A stretch of DNA of 54,460 bases from Oscillospiraceae bacterium (lineage in GTDB: Bacteria; Bacillota; Clostridia; Oscillospirales; Oscillospiraceae), in contig CADBKF010000014.1 of the NCBI GenBank assembly GCA_902795195.1, forward strand, positions 1 to 54,460. The letters are read 5' to 3'. How positions within the stretch are numbered: the stretch's first letter is position 1; each line of letters opens with the position of its first letter. Of the stretch, positions 31,293-39,539 are shown one piece after another. The notes under the pieces were generated by a model. The model saw only the letters and a list, made by a program, of their open reading frames with translations, was not told the DNA's origin and did no database searches. A program made the position numbers and the translations under genes.

Positions 31293-33332
31293 ATGATGGA
31301 TTTGACTGACGCCATGGTGATCCGGCTGGACGACGAGCTGCCGGAGTATCCCGAATTTGACCCGCAGTACCGCCGCGCCCCGCGGCGCGAATCCCATCTG
31401 ACCGAGGCCGACAAGGCCCTGGCCATCGAAAACGCTCTGCGCTACATCCCGCCCCAGCACCACGCGCAGATGGCAAAGGAATTTGCCAAAGAGCTGGAAG
31501 AGCGCGGCCGCATCTACGGCTACCGCTTCCGTCCCAAGGGCAAGCTCTGGGGCAGGCCCATCGACGAATACAAGGGCAACTGCATCGAGGCCAAGGCCTT
31601 CCAGGTCATGATCGACAACAACCTGGACTTTGACGTGGCGCTCTATCCCTATGAGCTCACCACCTACGGCGAGACCGGCCAGGTCTGCCAGAACTGGATG
31701 CAGTACCGGCTGATCAAAAAGTATTTGGAAATCATGACCGATGAGCAGACCCTGGTCGTCATGTCCGGCCATCCGCTGGGCCTGTTCCGCTCCCACAAGC
31801 TGGCGCCGCGCTGCATCATCACGAACGGCCTGATGGTCGGCCTGTATGACGACCAGGCGAACTTCAACCGCGCCGCGGCGCTGGGCGTTGCCAACTACGG
31901 CCAGATGACCGCCGGCGGCTGGATGTACATCGGCCCCCAGGGCATCGTCCACGGCACCTTCAACACCCTGCTCAACGCCGGGCGGCTCAAGCTCGGCATC
32001 CCCGAGAGCGGCAACCTGGCCGGGCGGCTGTTTGTGTCGGCAGGTCTCGGCGGCATGAGCGGCGCGCAGGGCAAGGCCGCGGAGATTGCCGGCGCGGTGG
32101 CGATCATTGCCGAGGTCGACGAGAGCCGCATCGACACCCGACTCAACCAGGGCTGGGTCAGCGTCAAGACATCCGATCTGGACGAGGCGCTCGCCCTTGC
32201 CCGGCAGCACCTTGCCGATCAGACCCCCTGCGCGATCGCCTACCACGGCAACATTGTGGATCTTCTGGAGTTCCTGTATGAAAAGGACGTCCATGTGGAT
32301 CTCATGAGCGACCAGACCAGCTGCCATGTGCCTTATGACGGCGGCTACTGCCCCCAGGGTCTGAGCTTTGCCCAGCGCACGGATATGCTGGCGCACGATC
32401 CCGAGGGCTTCATAGATTATGTCAACCGTTCTCTGCGGCATCACTACGAGATGATCTGCCGTTTCCACGAGAAGGGCACCTATTTCTTCGACTACGGCAA
32501 CAGCTTCCTCAAGGCGGTCTTTGACGCCGGCGTGCGCGAGGTCTGCCGCAACGGCGAAAACGACCTCGACGGCTTCGTCTTCCCCTCCTACGTCGAGGAC
32601 ATTTTGGGTCCCTGCCTGTTTGACTACGGCTACGGCCCCTTCCGCTGGTGCTGCCTGTCGAGAAAGCCCGAGGATCTGGACAAGACCGACCAGGCCGCCG
32701 CCGACTATATCCTGGCGCACAACCGCCGCTACCAGGACTACGACAATTACGTCTGGGTCCGCGACGCAAAGAAAAACAAGATGGTCGTGGGCACCCAGTG
32801 CCGCATCCTCTACCAGGACGCGCTGGGCCGCATGTCCATCGCGCTCAAGTTCAACGAGATGGTCCGCAACGGCGAGATCGGCCCGGTCATGCTCGGTCGT
32901 GACCACCACGACACCGGCGGCACCGACTCCCCCTTCCGCGAGACCTCGAACATCAAGGACGGCTCCAACCTGATGGCCGACATGGCCGCGCAGTGCTGGG
33001 CCGGCAACGCCGCCCGCGGCATGAGCCTGATCGCGCTGCACAACGGCGGCGGCGTGGGCATCGGCAAGGCGATCAACGGCGGCTTCGGCATGGTGCTTGA
33101 CGGCTCCGAGCGCGTGGATACGATCCTGCGCATGGCAATGCCCTGGGACACCATGGTCGGCGTGGCGCGCCGCGCCTGGGCACGGAATGAAAACGCCCTC
33201 ACCACGGCCGCCGAGTACAACCGCATGAACGCGGGCACCGACGCCATCACCCTGCCCTTCCTGGCAGACACGGAGCTGGCGGCAAACGCCGTAGGGGCCA
33301 ACTTCCCCGATGCCCCGGAGGCCGGGAAATGA
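31293..33332 (+). CDS. hutU: Urocanate hydratase
   Basis: The 679-residue product hydrates urocanate to imidazolone propionate using tightly bound NAD+. The NAD-binding segment is SAGLGGMSGAQGKAAEIAG near 250. Other family blocks are PYDGGYCPQGLSFAQR near 345, DQTSCHVP just before it, and RDHHDTGGTDSPFRET near 530. It is longer than the ~555-residue proteobacterial enzyme, as is usual for clostridial forms. GAGGTG precedes the start by 5 nt, and it begins 9 bp after hutH. Its stop overlaps hutI by 4 bp. Confidence 0.95.
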   Translation: MMDLTDAMVIRLDDELPEYPEFDPQYRRAPRRESHLTEADKALAIENALRYIPPQHHAQMAKEFAKELEERGRIYGYRFRPKGKLWGRPIDEYKGNCIEAKAFQVMIDNNLDFDVALYPYELTTYGETGQVCQNWMQYRLIKKYLEIMTDEQTLVVMSGHPLGLFRSHKLAPRCIITNGLMVGLYDDQANFNRAAALGVANYGQMTAGGWMYIGPQGIVHGTFNTLLNAGRLKLGIPESGNLAGRLFVSAGLGGMSGAQGKAAEIAGAVAIIAEVDESRIDTRLNQGWVSVKTSDLDEALALARQHLADQTPCAIAYHGNIVDLLEFLYEKDVHVDLMSDQTSCHVPYDGGYCPQGLSFAQRTDMLAHDPEGFIDYVNRSLRHHYEMICRFHEKGTYFFDYGNSFLKAVFDAGVREVCRNGENDLDGFVFPSYVEDILGPCLFDYGYGPFRWCCLSRKPEDLDKTDQAAADYILAHNRRYQDYDNYVWVRDAKKNKMVVGTQCRILYQDALGRMSIALKFNEMVRNGEIGPVMLGRDHHDTGGTDSPFRETSNIKDGSNLMADMAAQCWAGNAARGMSLIALHNGGGVGIGKAINGGFGMVLDGSERVDTILRMAMPWDTMVGVARRAWARNENALTTAAEYNRMNAGTDAITLPFLADTELAANAVGANFPDAPEAGK

Positions 33333-34567
33333 GCAGCCTGCTGATCAAAAACATCGGCCTGCTGGTCACGCCCGAGGGCTGCGAGGCCCGGTGCGGCAAG
33401 CAGCAGGGCAAGGTAAAGGCTCTGGAAAACGCCTGGGTCTACATCGAAAACGGCGAGATCATCCGCGTCGGCACGGGCCTGGCCCCCATCACGATGGGCC
33501 AGAAGCTGGACGCCGGCGGCAGGCTCGTCACGCCTGGCCTGGTGGACGCCCACACGCATCTGATCTTCGGTGGCTGGCGGCAGAACGAGCTCGCGATGAA
33601 GATCCGGAATGTCCCCTATCTCGACATCCTGGCTGCCGGCGGCGGCATCCTCTCCACGGTCAAGGCCACGCACGCAGCCAGCGAGGACGAGCTTGCAGAC
33701 AAGGCCGGCAAGGCGCTGGATGAAATGCTTTCCTTCGGCACCACCACCGTTGAAGCCAAGAGCGGCTACGGCCTGTCCACCGCAGAGGAGCTCAAGCAGC
33801 TGCGCGTGATCCGCCGGCTGAGCGAAAGCTCCAGGCTTGATATTATGTCAACCTTCATGGGCGCCCATGCCCTGCCGCCGGAATACAAAGACCGCCGAGA
33901 TGATTATGTCAACCTGATCTGCGACGAGATGATTCCGGCGGTTGCCGAACAGCAGCTGGCCGACTTCTGTGATGTCTTCTGCGAAACCGGCGTGTTCACG
34001 GCAGAGGAAGCCGGAAGGATCCTGGAGACCGGCCGACGCTACGGTCTGATCCCCAAGATCCACGCGGACGAAATCGACCCCATCGGCGGCTCTCAGCTGG
34101 CCGGTGCGCTCGGCGCGATCTCCGCCGAGCATCTGATCGTCTGCCCGGACGCAGGCATCGAGGCGCTGGCCCGCGGCGGCACGGTTGCCTGCCTGCTGCC
34201 CGCAACGAGCTTTTATCTGAACTCCACATATGCCCCGGCGCGGAAGATGATCGACGCCGGCGTACCCGTGGCCATGGCCTCGGACTTCAACCCCGGCTCC
34301 TGCCCGTGTCTGAATCTGCAGCTTGTGATGAACCTCGGCTGCCTCAAATACCGCATGACCCCGGAGGAGGTTTTGACTGCCGTGACGCTCAACGGCGCGG
34401 CTGCCATCGCCTGCGCCGACCGGCTCGGCAGCCTGGATGCCGGCAAGCAGGCCGATCTCGTGATCTGGGACGCACCCGATCTCAACTATCTGTGCTACCG
34501 CCTCGGCAGCAACCTCACCCATACCGTCATCAAAAAAGGAGAAATTGTCCATGCCCCGTCTCATTGA
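33329..34567 (+). CDS. hutI: Imidazolonepropionase
   Basis: The 412-residue amidohydrolase has VDAHTHLIFGG with metal ligands His75 and His77, the metal His in KIHADEIDPIGG near 242, SAEHL near 265 and the Asp of ASDFNPGS near 317. It opens the imidazolone ring to give N-formimino-L-glutamate. The ATG overlaps the hutU stop (ATGA) and the gene end overlaps ftcD by 17 bp, so the three are translationally coupled. Confidence 0.95.
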   Translation: MSSLLIKNIGLLVTPEGCEARCGKQQGKVKALENAWVYIENGEIIRVGTGLAPITMGQKLDAGGRLVTPGLVDAHTHLIFGGWRQNELAMKIRNVPYLDILAAGGGILSTVKATHAASEDELADKAGKALDEMLSFGTTTVEAKSGYGLSTAEELKQLRVIRRLSESSRLDIMSTFMGAHALPPEYKDRRDDYVNLICDEMIPAVAEQQLADFCDVFCETGVFTAEEAGRILETGRRYGLIPKIHADEIDPIGGSQLAGALGAISAEHLIVCPDAGIEALARGGTVACLLPATSFYLNSTYAPARKMIDAGVPVAMASDFNPGSCPCLNLQLVMNLGCLKYRMTPEEVLTAVTLNGAAAIACADRLGSLDAGKQADLVIWDAPDLNYLCYRLGSNLTHTVIKKGEIVHAPSH

Positions 34568-35459
34568 ATGCATTCCGAATTTCAGCGTCAGCAAGGAGGT
34601 CGACCCGGTCGTGTTCCAGGGTCTGGTGGACGTCGCGAGCTCCGTGCCCGGCTGCACGCTGTTGAACGTCCAGACCGACGGCAGCCACAACCGCTGCGTC
34701 TTTACGCTGGTGGGCTCGCCCGAGGGCATCGAGGAGGTCGCCTTCCGCCTGACCAAACAGGCTACCGAGACCATCGATATGACCAAGCACGTCGGCCAGC
34801 ACCCGCGCATGGGCGCAACCGACGTGATCCCGTTCGTTCCAACGATGGACGTGACGCTGGACGAGTGTATCGCGCTCTCCAAGCGCGTTGCAAAGCGCAT
34901 TTGGGACGAGCTGCAGGTCCCCTCCTTTCTCTATGAGGACTCCGCCACGCGGCCGGAGCGCCGCAACCTCGCCAAGTGCCGGAAGGGCCAGTTCGAGGGC
35001 ATGCCCGAAAAGCTGCTCGAGCCGGACTGGGCGCCGGACTACGGCGAGCGGAGGATCCATCCCACCGCCGGCATCACGGCCATCGGCGCAAGAATGCCGC
35101 TGATTGCCTTCAATGTGAACCTCGACACCGACAATCTGGAGATCGCCAAGTCGATCGCCAAGGCCATCCGCGGCAGCTCCGGCGGCTTCCAGTACTGCAA
35201 GGCCATCGGCATCATGCTCGAAGACCGCAACATTGCGCAGGTCTCTATGAACATGGTGAATTACGAGGGCACGCCGCTGTATTACGCCTATGAAATGATC
35301 CGCGCCCTGGCGGACCGCTACGGCGTGCGCATCCTCGGCTCGGAGCTGGTGGGTATGACGCCCGCCAAGGCGCTGATCGACTGCGCCGAATACTATCTCA
35401 AGCTGGAAAACTTCAGCTGCCGCGAACAGGTCATGGAATACAGCCTGCTGGAAATGTAG
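34551..35459 (+). CDS. ftcD: Glutamate formimidoyltransferase
   Basis: The 302-residue product corresponds to the N-terminal transferase half of mammalian FTCD. It has LIECIPNFS near the start, TDGSHNRCVFT near 44, the KHVGQHPRMGATDVIPFVP block near 84 with the catalytic His region, and SELVGMTPAKAL near 267. It moves the formimino group of formiminoglutamate to tetrahydrofolate, releasing glutamate for fermentation. The start at 34551 was taken because AGGAG lies 9 nt upstream. The cyclodeaminase half is the separate next gene. Confidence 0.93.
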   Translation: MPRLIECIPNFSVSKEVDPVVFQGLVDVASSVPGCTLLNVQTDGSHNRCVFTLVGSPEGIEEVAFRLTKQATETIDMTKHVGQHPRMGATDVIPFVPTMDVTLDECIALSKRVAKRIWDELQVPSFLYEDSATRPERRNLAKCRKGQFEGMPEKLLEPDWAPDYGERRIHPTAGITAIGARMPLIAFNVNLDTDNLEIAKSIAKAIRGSSGGFQYCKAIGIMLEDRNIAQVSMNMVNYEGTPLYYAYEMIRALADRYGVRILGSELVGMTPAKALIDCAEYYLKLENFSCREQVMEYSLLEM

Positions 35460-35504
35460 ATTAGGCAATAGGTCTGAGGCAATCGGCAATAGGAGAAAAC
35501 GCTT

Positions 35505-36140
35505 ATGTTGGAAAATTTGAGTGTGAAGGAATTCACGGAAGTGTTGGGTTCGGATGCGCCGGCGCCGGGCGGCGGCTCTGCCGCGGCGCTCTCGGGCGCG
35601 CAGGGCGCTGCCCTCACGGCCATGGTCTGCGCGCTGACACTCGGCAGAAAGAAATACGCCGAGTTTGAGGCCCTTGCGCAGGCGGGCTTTGAGGCCGCCT
35701 CGCAGCACCGGGCCGAGTTCCTTTCCCTGATGCAGGCGGACACCGACGCCTATAACGGCTTCCGCGCCGCGATGGCGCTGCCGAAGGAAACCGAATCCGA
35801 AAAGGAGTATCGGCGCGCCCGGATCAACGCTGCCGCCATTGAGAGCACGCTGGCGCCCTTGAGCGTCATGCAGGAGGCGGTGGAGACGCTGGAGCTCACG
35901 CAGTCGCTTCTGGGCAAGACCAACAAAAATGCCGTGAGCGATCTGGGCGTGGCCGCGCTGAGCCTCAAAACCGCGCTGCACGGCGCCTGGCTGAACGTCA
36001 AAATCAACCTGCCCGGCCTGCCGCAGACGCCGGAGGAAACCGGTCCCCAGCAGCTGCGCGCCGAGGCCGAGGCGCTGCTTACCCGGGGAGAAGCCCTGGC
36101 AGACGAGATCCTGCAGGCTGTGGAGACCGCTTTGGACTGA
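35505..36140 (+). CDS. fchA: Formimidoyltetrahydrofolate cyclodeaminase
   Basis: The 211-residue helical protein has the signature APAPGGGSAAALSGAQGAAL near 18-37 and the folate-site region further on. It is the stand-alone version of the C-terminal domain of mammalian FTCD. It converts 5-formimino-THF to 5,10-methenyl-THF with release of ammonia, so the carbon enters the C1 pool. AGGAG precedes the ATG. It is the last gene of the hut operon, 45 bp after ftcD. Confidence 0.93.
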   Translation: MLENLSVKEFTEVLGSDAPAPGGGSAAALSGAQGAALTAMVCALTLGRKKYAEFEALAQAGFEAASQHRAEFLSLMQADTDAYNGFRAAMALPKETESEKEYRRARINAAAIESTLAPLSVMQEAVETLELTQSLLGKTNKNAVSDLGVAALSLKTALHGAWLNVKINLPGLPQTPEETGPQQLRAEAEALLTRGEALADEILQAVETALD

Positions 36141-36170
36141 GAAACCTCACCAATTCTCCAAGCTTTCGGC

Positions 36171-36199
36171 TTGCTTTTTCCGAAAAAGCCTGTTATACT
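36171..36199 (+). promoter_or_regulatory. Promoter of PH-domain gene
   Basis: TTGCTT at 36171-36176, 17-bp spacer, TATACT at 36194-36199. The spacer holds part of the palindrome GCTTTTTCCGAAAAAGC. Confidence 0.65.
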
Positions 36200-36228
36200 G
36201 AACAAAATCAATCAAAGGAGGCCCGCTT

Positions 36229-36645
36229 ATGGCAAACGAGTTTCCCGGCGCCGTGTGGCAGGACCGCAAGCATGGCATCTTCGGTCTGCCCTGGAGCTTC
36301 ACAAAATACGTGCTCACCGAGGAAAAGCTGCTGATCATCAAAGGCGCGTTCAACCGCACGGAGGATGAAATCCGGCTCTACCGCATCATGGACATGACGC
36401 TCAAGCGCTCGCTGGGCGAGCGGATGGAGGGCCTCGGCACGATCCACTGCTGCTCGTCGGACAAGAGCGCGCCGGAATTTGACATCCAGCGCGTGCGCGA
36501 TGCGCGCAAGGTCAAGGAGCTGCTCTCCGATCTTGTCGAGCAGCAGCGCATCGCCCGCGGCCTGACCATCCGCGAGGAGATGTCCGCCGGCCTGAACGAC
36601 AGCGACCACGACGGTGTGGACGACCGCGCCCAGCGCAGCCGCTAA
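36229..36645 (+). CDS. Bacterial PH-domain protein with C-terminal Ca-loop-like motif
   Basis: The 138-residue product has strands TKYVLTEEKLLIIKGAFNRTEDEIRLYRI...DMTL near 20-60, matching the bacterial PH-2 (YdbS-type) domain but without the usual TM helices. A helix (KVKELLSDLVEQQRIARG) follows and the tail ends in NDSDHDGVDD, a DxDxDG loop like those of EF-hand or thrombospondin type 3 repeats. No signal peptide is present. AAAGGAGG precedes the ATG. The function is unknown. Confidence 0.7.
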   Translation: MANEFPGAVWQDRKHGIFGLPWSFTKYVLTEEKLLIIKGAFNRTEDEIRLYRIMDMTLKRSLGERMEGLGTIHCCSSDKSAPEFDIQRVRDARKVKELLSDLVEQQRIARGLTIREEMSAGLNDSDHDGVDDRAQRSR

Positions 36646-36687
36646 AAAAAGCAAGCCCCTGATTTCCCGGGAAATCAGGGGCTTGCT
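36644..36687. terminator. Perfect 19-bp palindrome terminator
   Basis: 36650-36687 is a perfect inverted repeat. Seven A at 36644-36650 give a T-run on the minus strand, so it chiefly ends the zinc-ribbon gene. Confidence 0.85.
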
Positions 36688-36689
36688 CG

Positions 36690-37703
36690 TTATGCGGTTT
36701 CTTCAATTTCGTATTCCAGCAGCGTGTAGCGTCCGCTGCCGCCGGCCGGATCGGCCTGCAGCACCGCGCTGCCGGAGTGCAGATAGCGCACGTTCCTTCC
36801 CGCCACGGTGTCGGGGTTGAGGCTGAAATAGCTGTCGTCGGTCAGATGCGCGCCGCCCAGTGCGTCATTCGCGGCGGTGTAGACGTCAAAATACACGGTG
36901 TAGCTGCCGTCGCCGTTGTCAAACAACGCCCGCGCCACGGTGAAATCCGCGTGGGCGTCACCGTCACCCAAGGGCGTGTAGAAATAGCCGTCGTAGAAGC
37001 TGATCTTCTGCCGGTTCGGCCCCTCGATCACGGTTCCGGCCTCGGGCCTTGTGAGGGTCGCGCCGAAGAAGCGCTCCCAGCGCTCGTTCATCTGCTCATA
37101 GCTCAATATCGCGTTGGCCTGGTTGAAACGCAGATCGCTGTGCTTGTTCAGGTTGTACCAGGAGAACACCAGCATCAGACGGTTGAAATCCGGGCTTTCG
37201 GGCGAAAGGCCGTCGTAATCGGCAAAAAACGACTCGGAAAAGTTGCTCAAAAACAGGTTCAGCCTGTACTGCAGATCGGATCGGATCTCAATTTCCCGAC
37301 CCGTTTCCGCCAGCTCCGGTTCGGTCGGCAATGTCGGCGCCTCGGTTTCCGCTTCGGTTTGCTCCGTTTTCGGCGCTTGCACCTGCGCCTGTGTGGGCTC
37401 GGCGACGGTCTGCACAGCCTCAGTCGGTACCTCGGTCATGGTCTGGCTGTGCAGCTCCGGTTCTCGAGTCCCGCTTCTTCGCTGCACCAGCATCCCTGTG
37501 AGCACACCGACGGCTGCAAGCAGAACCAGGCTCACGCAGATCAGCGCAATGAGCAGCTTGTGGATCGGCCTGGCAGCAGCTGTCGGCCTTGCTTGTTCGA
37601 TTTCTCCGCGCTGCACGGGCTCCTGTCCCTGCAGCCGGGCCCCGCAGACGCTGCAGAAGTTGGCGTCCTCCGATGCGTACTGCCCGCAATATGGACAAAA
37701 CAT
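36690..37703 (-). CDS. Zinc-ribbon membrane protein with large extracellular domain
   Basis: The 337-residue product has an N-terminal zinc ribbon FCPYCGQ...FCSVCGARL (four Cys in residues 3-21), a basic/Ala-Pro linker, one TM helix near 48-70, a long Thr/Glu/Pro-rich stalk to ~135, and an extracellular domain of ~200 residues (YRLNLFLSNFSESFF to the end). Such zinc-ribbon plus TM proteins are common in Clostridia and of unknown function. AAAGGGGG precedes the ATG. It stands alone, bounded by terminators on both sides. Confidence 0.75.
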   Translation of the reverse strand: MFCPYCGQYASEDANFCSVCGARLQGQEPVQRGEIEQARPTAAARPIHKLLIALICVSLVLLAAVGVLTGMLVQRRSGTREPELHSQTMTEVPTEAVQTVAEPTQAQVQAPKTEQTEAETEAPTLPTEPELAETGREIEIRSDLQYRLNLFLSNFSESFFADYDGLSPESPDFNRLMLVFSWYNLNKHSDLRFNQANAILSYEQMNERWERFFGATLTRPEAGTVIEGPNRQKISFYDGYFYTPLGDGDAHADFTVARALFDNGDGSYTVYFDVYTAANDALGGAHLTDDSYFSLNPDTVAGRNVRYLHSGSAVLQADPAGGSGRYTLLEYEIEETA

Positions 37704-37782
37704 ACCAATTCCCCCTTTGCACTCGTCTATCTCTTGCTACAATAGACGTACCCCGAGGGAAAAAGTTTCATACATTCTGTGT

Positions 37783-37831
37783 AAAAAAATCAGCGTTCCC
37801 GGCCGTTTTTCGGACGGGAACGCTGATTTTT
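37783..37831 (-). terminator. Terminator of the mreB operon
   Basis: A 17-bp stem (37785-37801 with 37815-37831) followed on the minus strand by seven T. It is the end point of the long minus-strand operon. Confidence 0.9.
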
Positions 37832-37835
37832 CGCA

Positions 37836-38867
37836 TTATTCCTTCAAAAGTCTGCGCCTTGCGATGTGGATGGGCCCCTCCTGCAGGCGGTTGATCCACT
37901 TGAGGCTCTTGCCGCAGCCGTAGGCCACGCAGGAGTCGGCGTCGTCGGCCAGCGTGCAGTTCATGCCGGTGCGCTCGGAGATCAGCTTGTCCATGCCCCA
38001 GATCTGGGCCGCGCCGCCGGTGAGGGCGATGCCGTTGCGGGCAATGTCTGCAACCAGCTCCGGCGAGGTCTGCTCGAGCACCGAGAGGATCTCGTCCGTG
38101 ATCTGCCGGGAGGCGCGCTTGAGCGCCTCGAACACATCGGCGGACGTGATCGTGAAATCCTTGGCAAGGCCGGTCTTGAAGTCGCGGCCCTTGGCCTGGG
38201 TGACGATGGGCTCGGGCCGCTCATACACGCAGCCCACGGAGATCTTGATCTCCTCGGCGGTGGTAAGGCCGATGTTGACGCCCATCTTTTTGCGCACATA
38301 CTTGACGATCGCCTCGTCAAAGCTGTCGCCGGCCACCTTGATGGACGAGGAATTGGCGAGCCCGTTCATCGTGAGCACGCCCACGTCTGTGGTACCGCCG
38401 CCGATGTCCACGACCATATGGCCGTCGGGCCCGGCAAAATTGAGGTTCGCGCCCAGGGCCGCCGCCAGCGGCTCCTCGGTGAGATACACGCGCCGCGTGC
38501 CGGCCGCCATGCCGGTCTGGATCACGGCGCGCTCCTCGATGCTGGTAATGCCGCTGGGAACGGAAATGATGACGCGGGGCTTGATGAAAGCGTAGCGCAC
38601 CACCTTGCGGATAAACTCGGTGAGCATCCGCTCGGTCATCTCAAAATCGGAGATCACGCCCTCGCGCAGCGGGCGCATGGCCACCACATTGCCGGGGGTT
38701 CTGCCCAGCATATTGCGGGCGTCCGCGCCGACCTTGAGCACCTTTCCCGTGTTTTTATCCACCGCCACGACCGACGGCTCCCGAAGGACAATGCCCTTGC
38801 CCTCGGCGTAGATGACAACGTTGGATGTGCCGAGGTCAATGCCCAAATCTCTGGATAGGAATGACAT
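37836..38867 (-). CDS. mreB: MreB/Mbl-family rod-shape determining protein
   Basis: The 343-residue bacterial actin has phosphate-1 loop DLGTSNVVIY near 8-18, phosphate-2 VVDIGGGTTDVGVL near 155, and the adenosine motif GIALTGGAAQIWGM near 285. It polymerises under the membrane and directs sidewall synthesis. The start MSFLSRD has AGGTG upstream and matches other MreB N-termini; the longer frame reads into comFC. No mreC or mreD follows, which is usual for Mbl/MreBH-type paralogues, so the exact paralogue is open. Confidence 0.93.
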   Translation of the reverse strand: MSFLSRDLGIDLGTSNVVIYAEGKGIVLREPSVVAVDKNTGKVLKVGADARNMLGRTPGNVVAMRPLREGVISDFEMTERMLTEFIRKVVRYAFIKPRVIISVPSGITSIEERAVIQTGMAAGTRRVYLTEEPLAAALGANLNFAGPDGHMVVDIGGGTTDVGVLTMNGLANSSSIKVAGDSFDEAIVKYVRKKMGVNIGLTTAEEIKISVGCVYERPEPIVTQAKGRDFKTGLAKDFTITSADVFEALKRASRQITDEILSVLEQTSPELVADIARNGIALTGGAAQIWGMDKLISERTGMNCTLADDADSCVAYGCGKSLKWINRLQEGPIHIARRRLLKE

Positions 38868-38871
38868 AGTT

Positions 38872-39534
38872 TCACCTGCTAACTGTAGTTTTTGGAGCGC
38901 GCGCAGCGGCCGTGACCGCGGCAGCGACGCCGGAGGCACCGGCCCGGCGCAGCGTGAAGGCGCACTCGGAAATCGTGGAACCGGTGGTGATGATATCGTC
39001 GATCAAAAGAAGGCGCTTGCCTGCAAAGCGCTCGGGCTTCACCGCCCGGTAGACGCCCTTGACATTGGCGCGTCTGGCTTCGTCGCTGTCTATGCCGGAC
39101 TGCCGGCGGTTGTGCTTGGTCTTTTTGAGCGTCTGCACGCAGGGGCAGCCCAGGCGCTTTGCGGTCAGCTCTGCCAGTGTGCGGGCCTGGTCGTAGCCGC
39201 GCTCGCGATGTCGCCGGCGGCTGATGGGTACCCAGGTGATCAGATCGAATTTCCCGCCAAGCTGCGCCTGAATGCTGGCCGCGAGGTATTCCGCGTAGAA
39301 CTGCGCGTAATGCCGCTTGCCGCCGAATTTGTAGCGGAGGATCGATTCGCGCAGCTTTCCCTCGTAGCGGAAGGGCGCGGCGCAGGCGCTGTAGAAGTCT
39401 CCGCCGTCCAGCAGAACGGTCAGGATCGGCAGCTCGAGCAGACAGCGCGGGCAGGCATGCTCCTCATCCTTCTGCAAAAGCCTGCCGCAGAGCACGCACT
39501 TGGGCGGATAGATGAGGTCGAGCAGCCACTTCAC
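38872..39534 (-). CDS. comFC: ComFC-family phosphoribosyltransferase-like protein
   Basis: The 220-residue product has an N-terminal zinc pair (CVLCG...CPRC, residues ~13-35), the RYEGKLRESILRYKFGG block near 57, VPISRRRHRERGYDQA near 103, and the PRPP-binding motif LLLIDDIITTGST near 183. It is needed for DNA uptake or recombination in competent relatives. I chose GTG at 39534 (MKWLLDLIYPPKC), with GGAGG upstream and 5 bp after the recD2 stop. The ATG at 39567 lies inside recD2 and lacks a ribosome site. Confidence 0.85.
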   Translation of the reverse strand: MKWLLDLIYPPKCVLCGRLLQKDEEHACPRCLLELPILTVLLDGGDFYSACAAPFRYEGKLRESILRYKFGGKRHYAQFYAEYLAASIQAQLGGKFDLITWVPISRRRHRERGYDQARTLAELTAKRLGCPCVQTLKKTKHNRRQSGIDSDEARRANVKGVYRAVKPERFAGKRLLLIDDIITTGSTISECAFTLRRAGASGVAAAVTAAARAPKTTVSR

Positions 39535-39539
39535 CGGCT

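Noticed and set aside
29715..33041. Minus-strand open frame of 1108 codons opposite hutH and hutU
   Set aside because: Antisense to two unambiguous enzymes, low-complexity His/Val/Ala-rich composition and no domain.
34545..34550. TTG start two codons upstream of the ftcD ATG
   Set aside because: The ATG at 34551 has better spacing to AGGAG and gives the conserved FtcD N-terminus.
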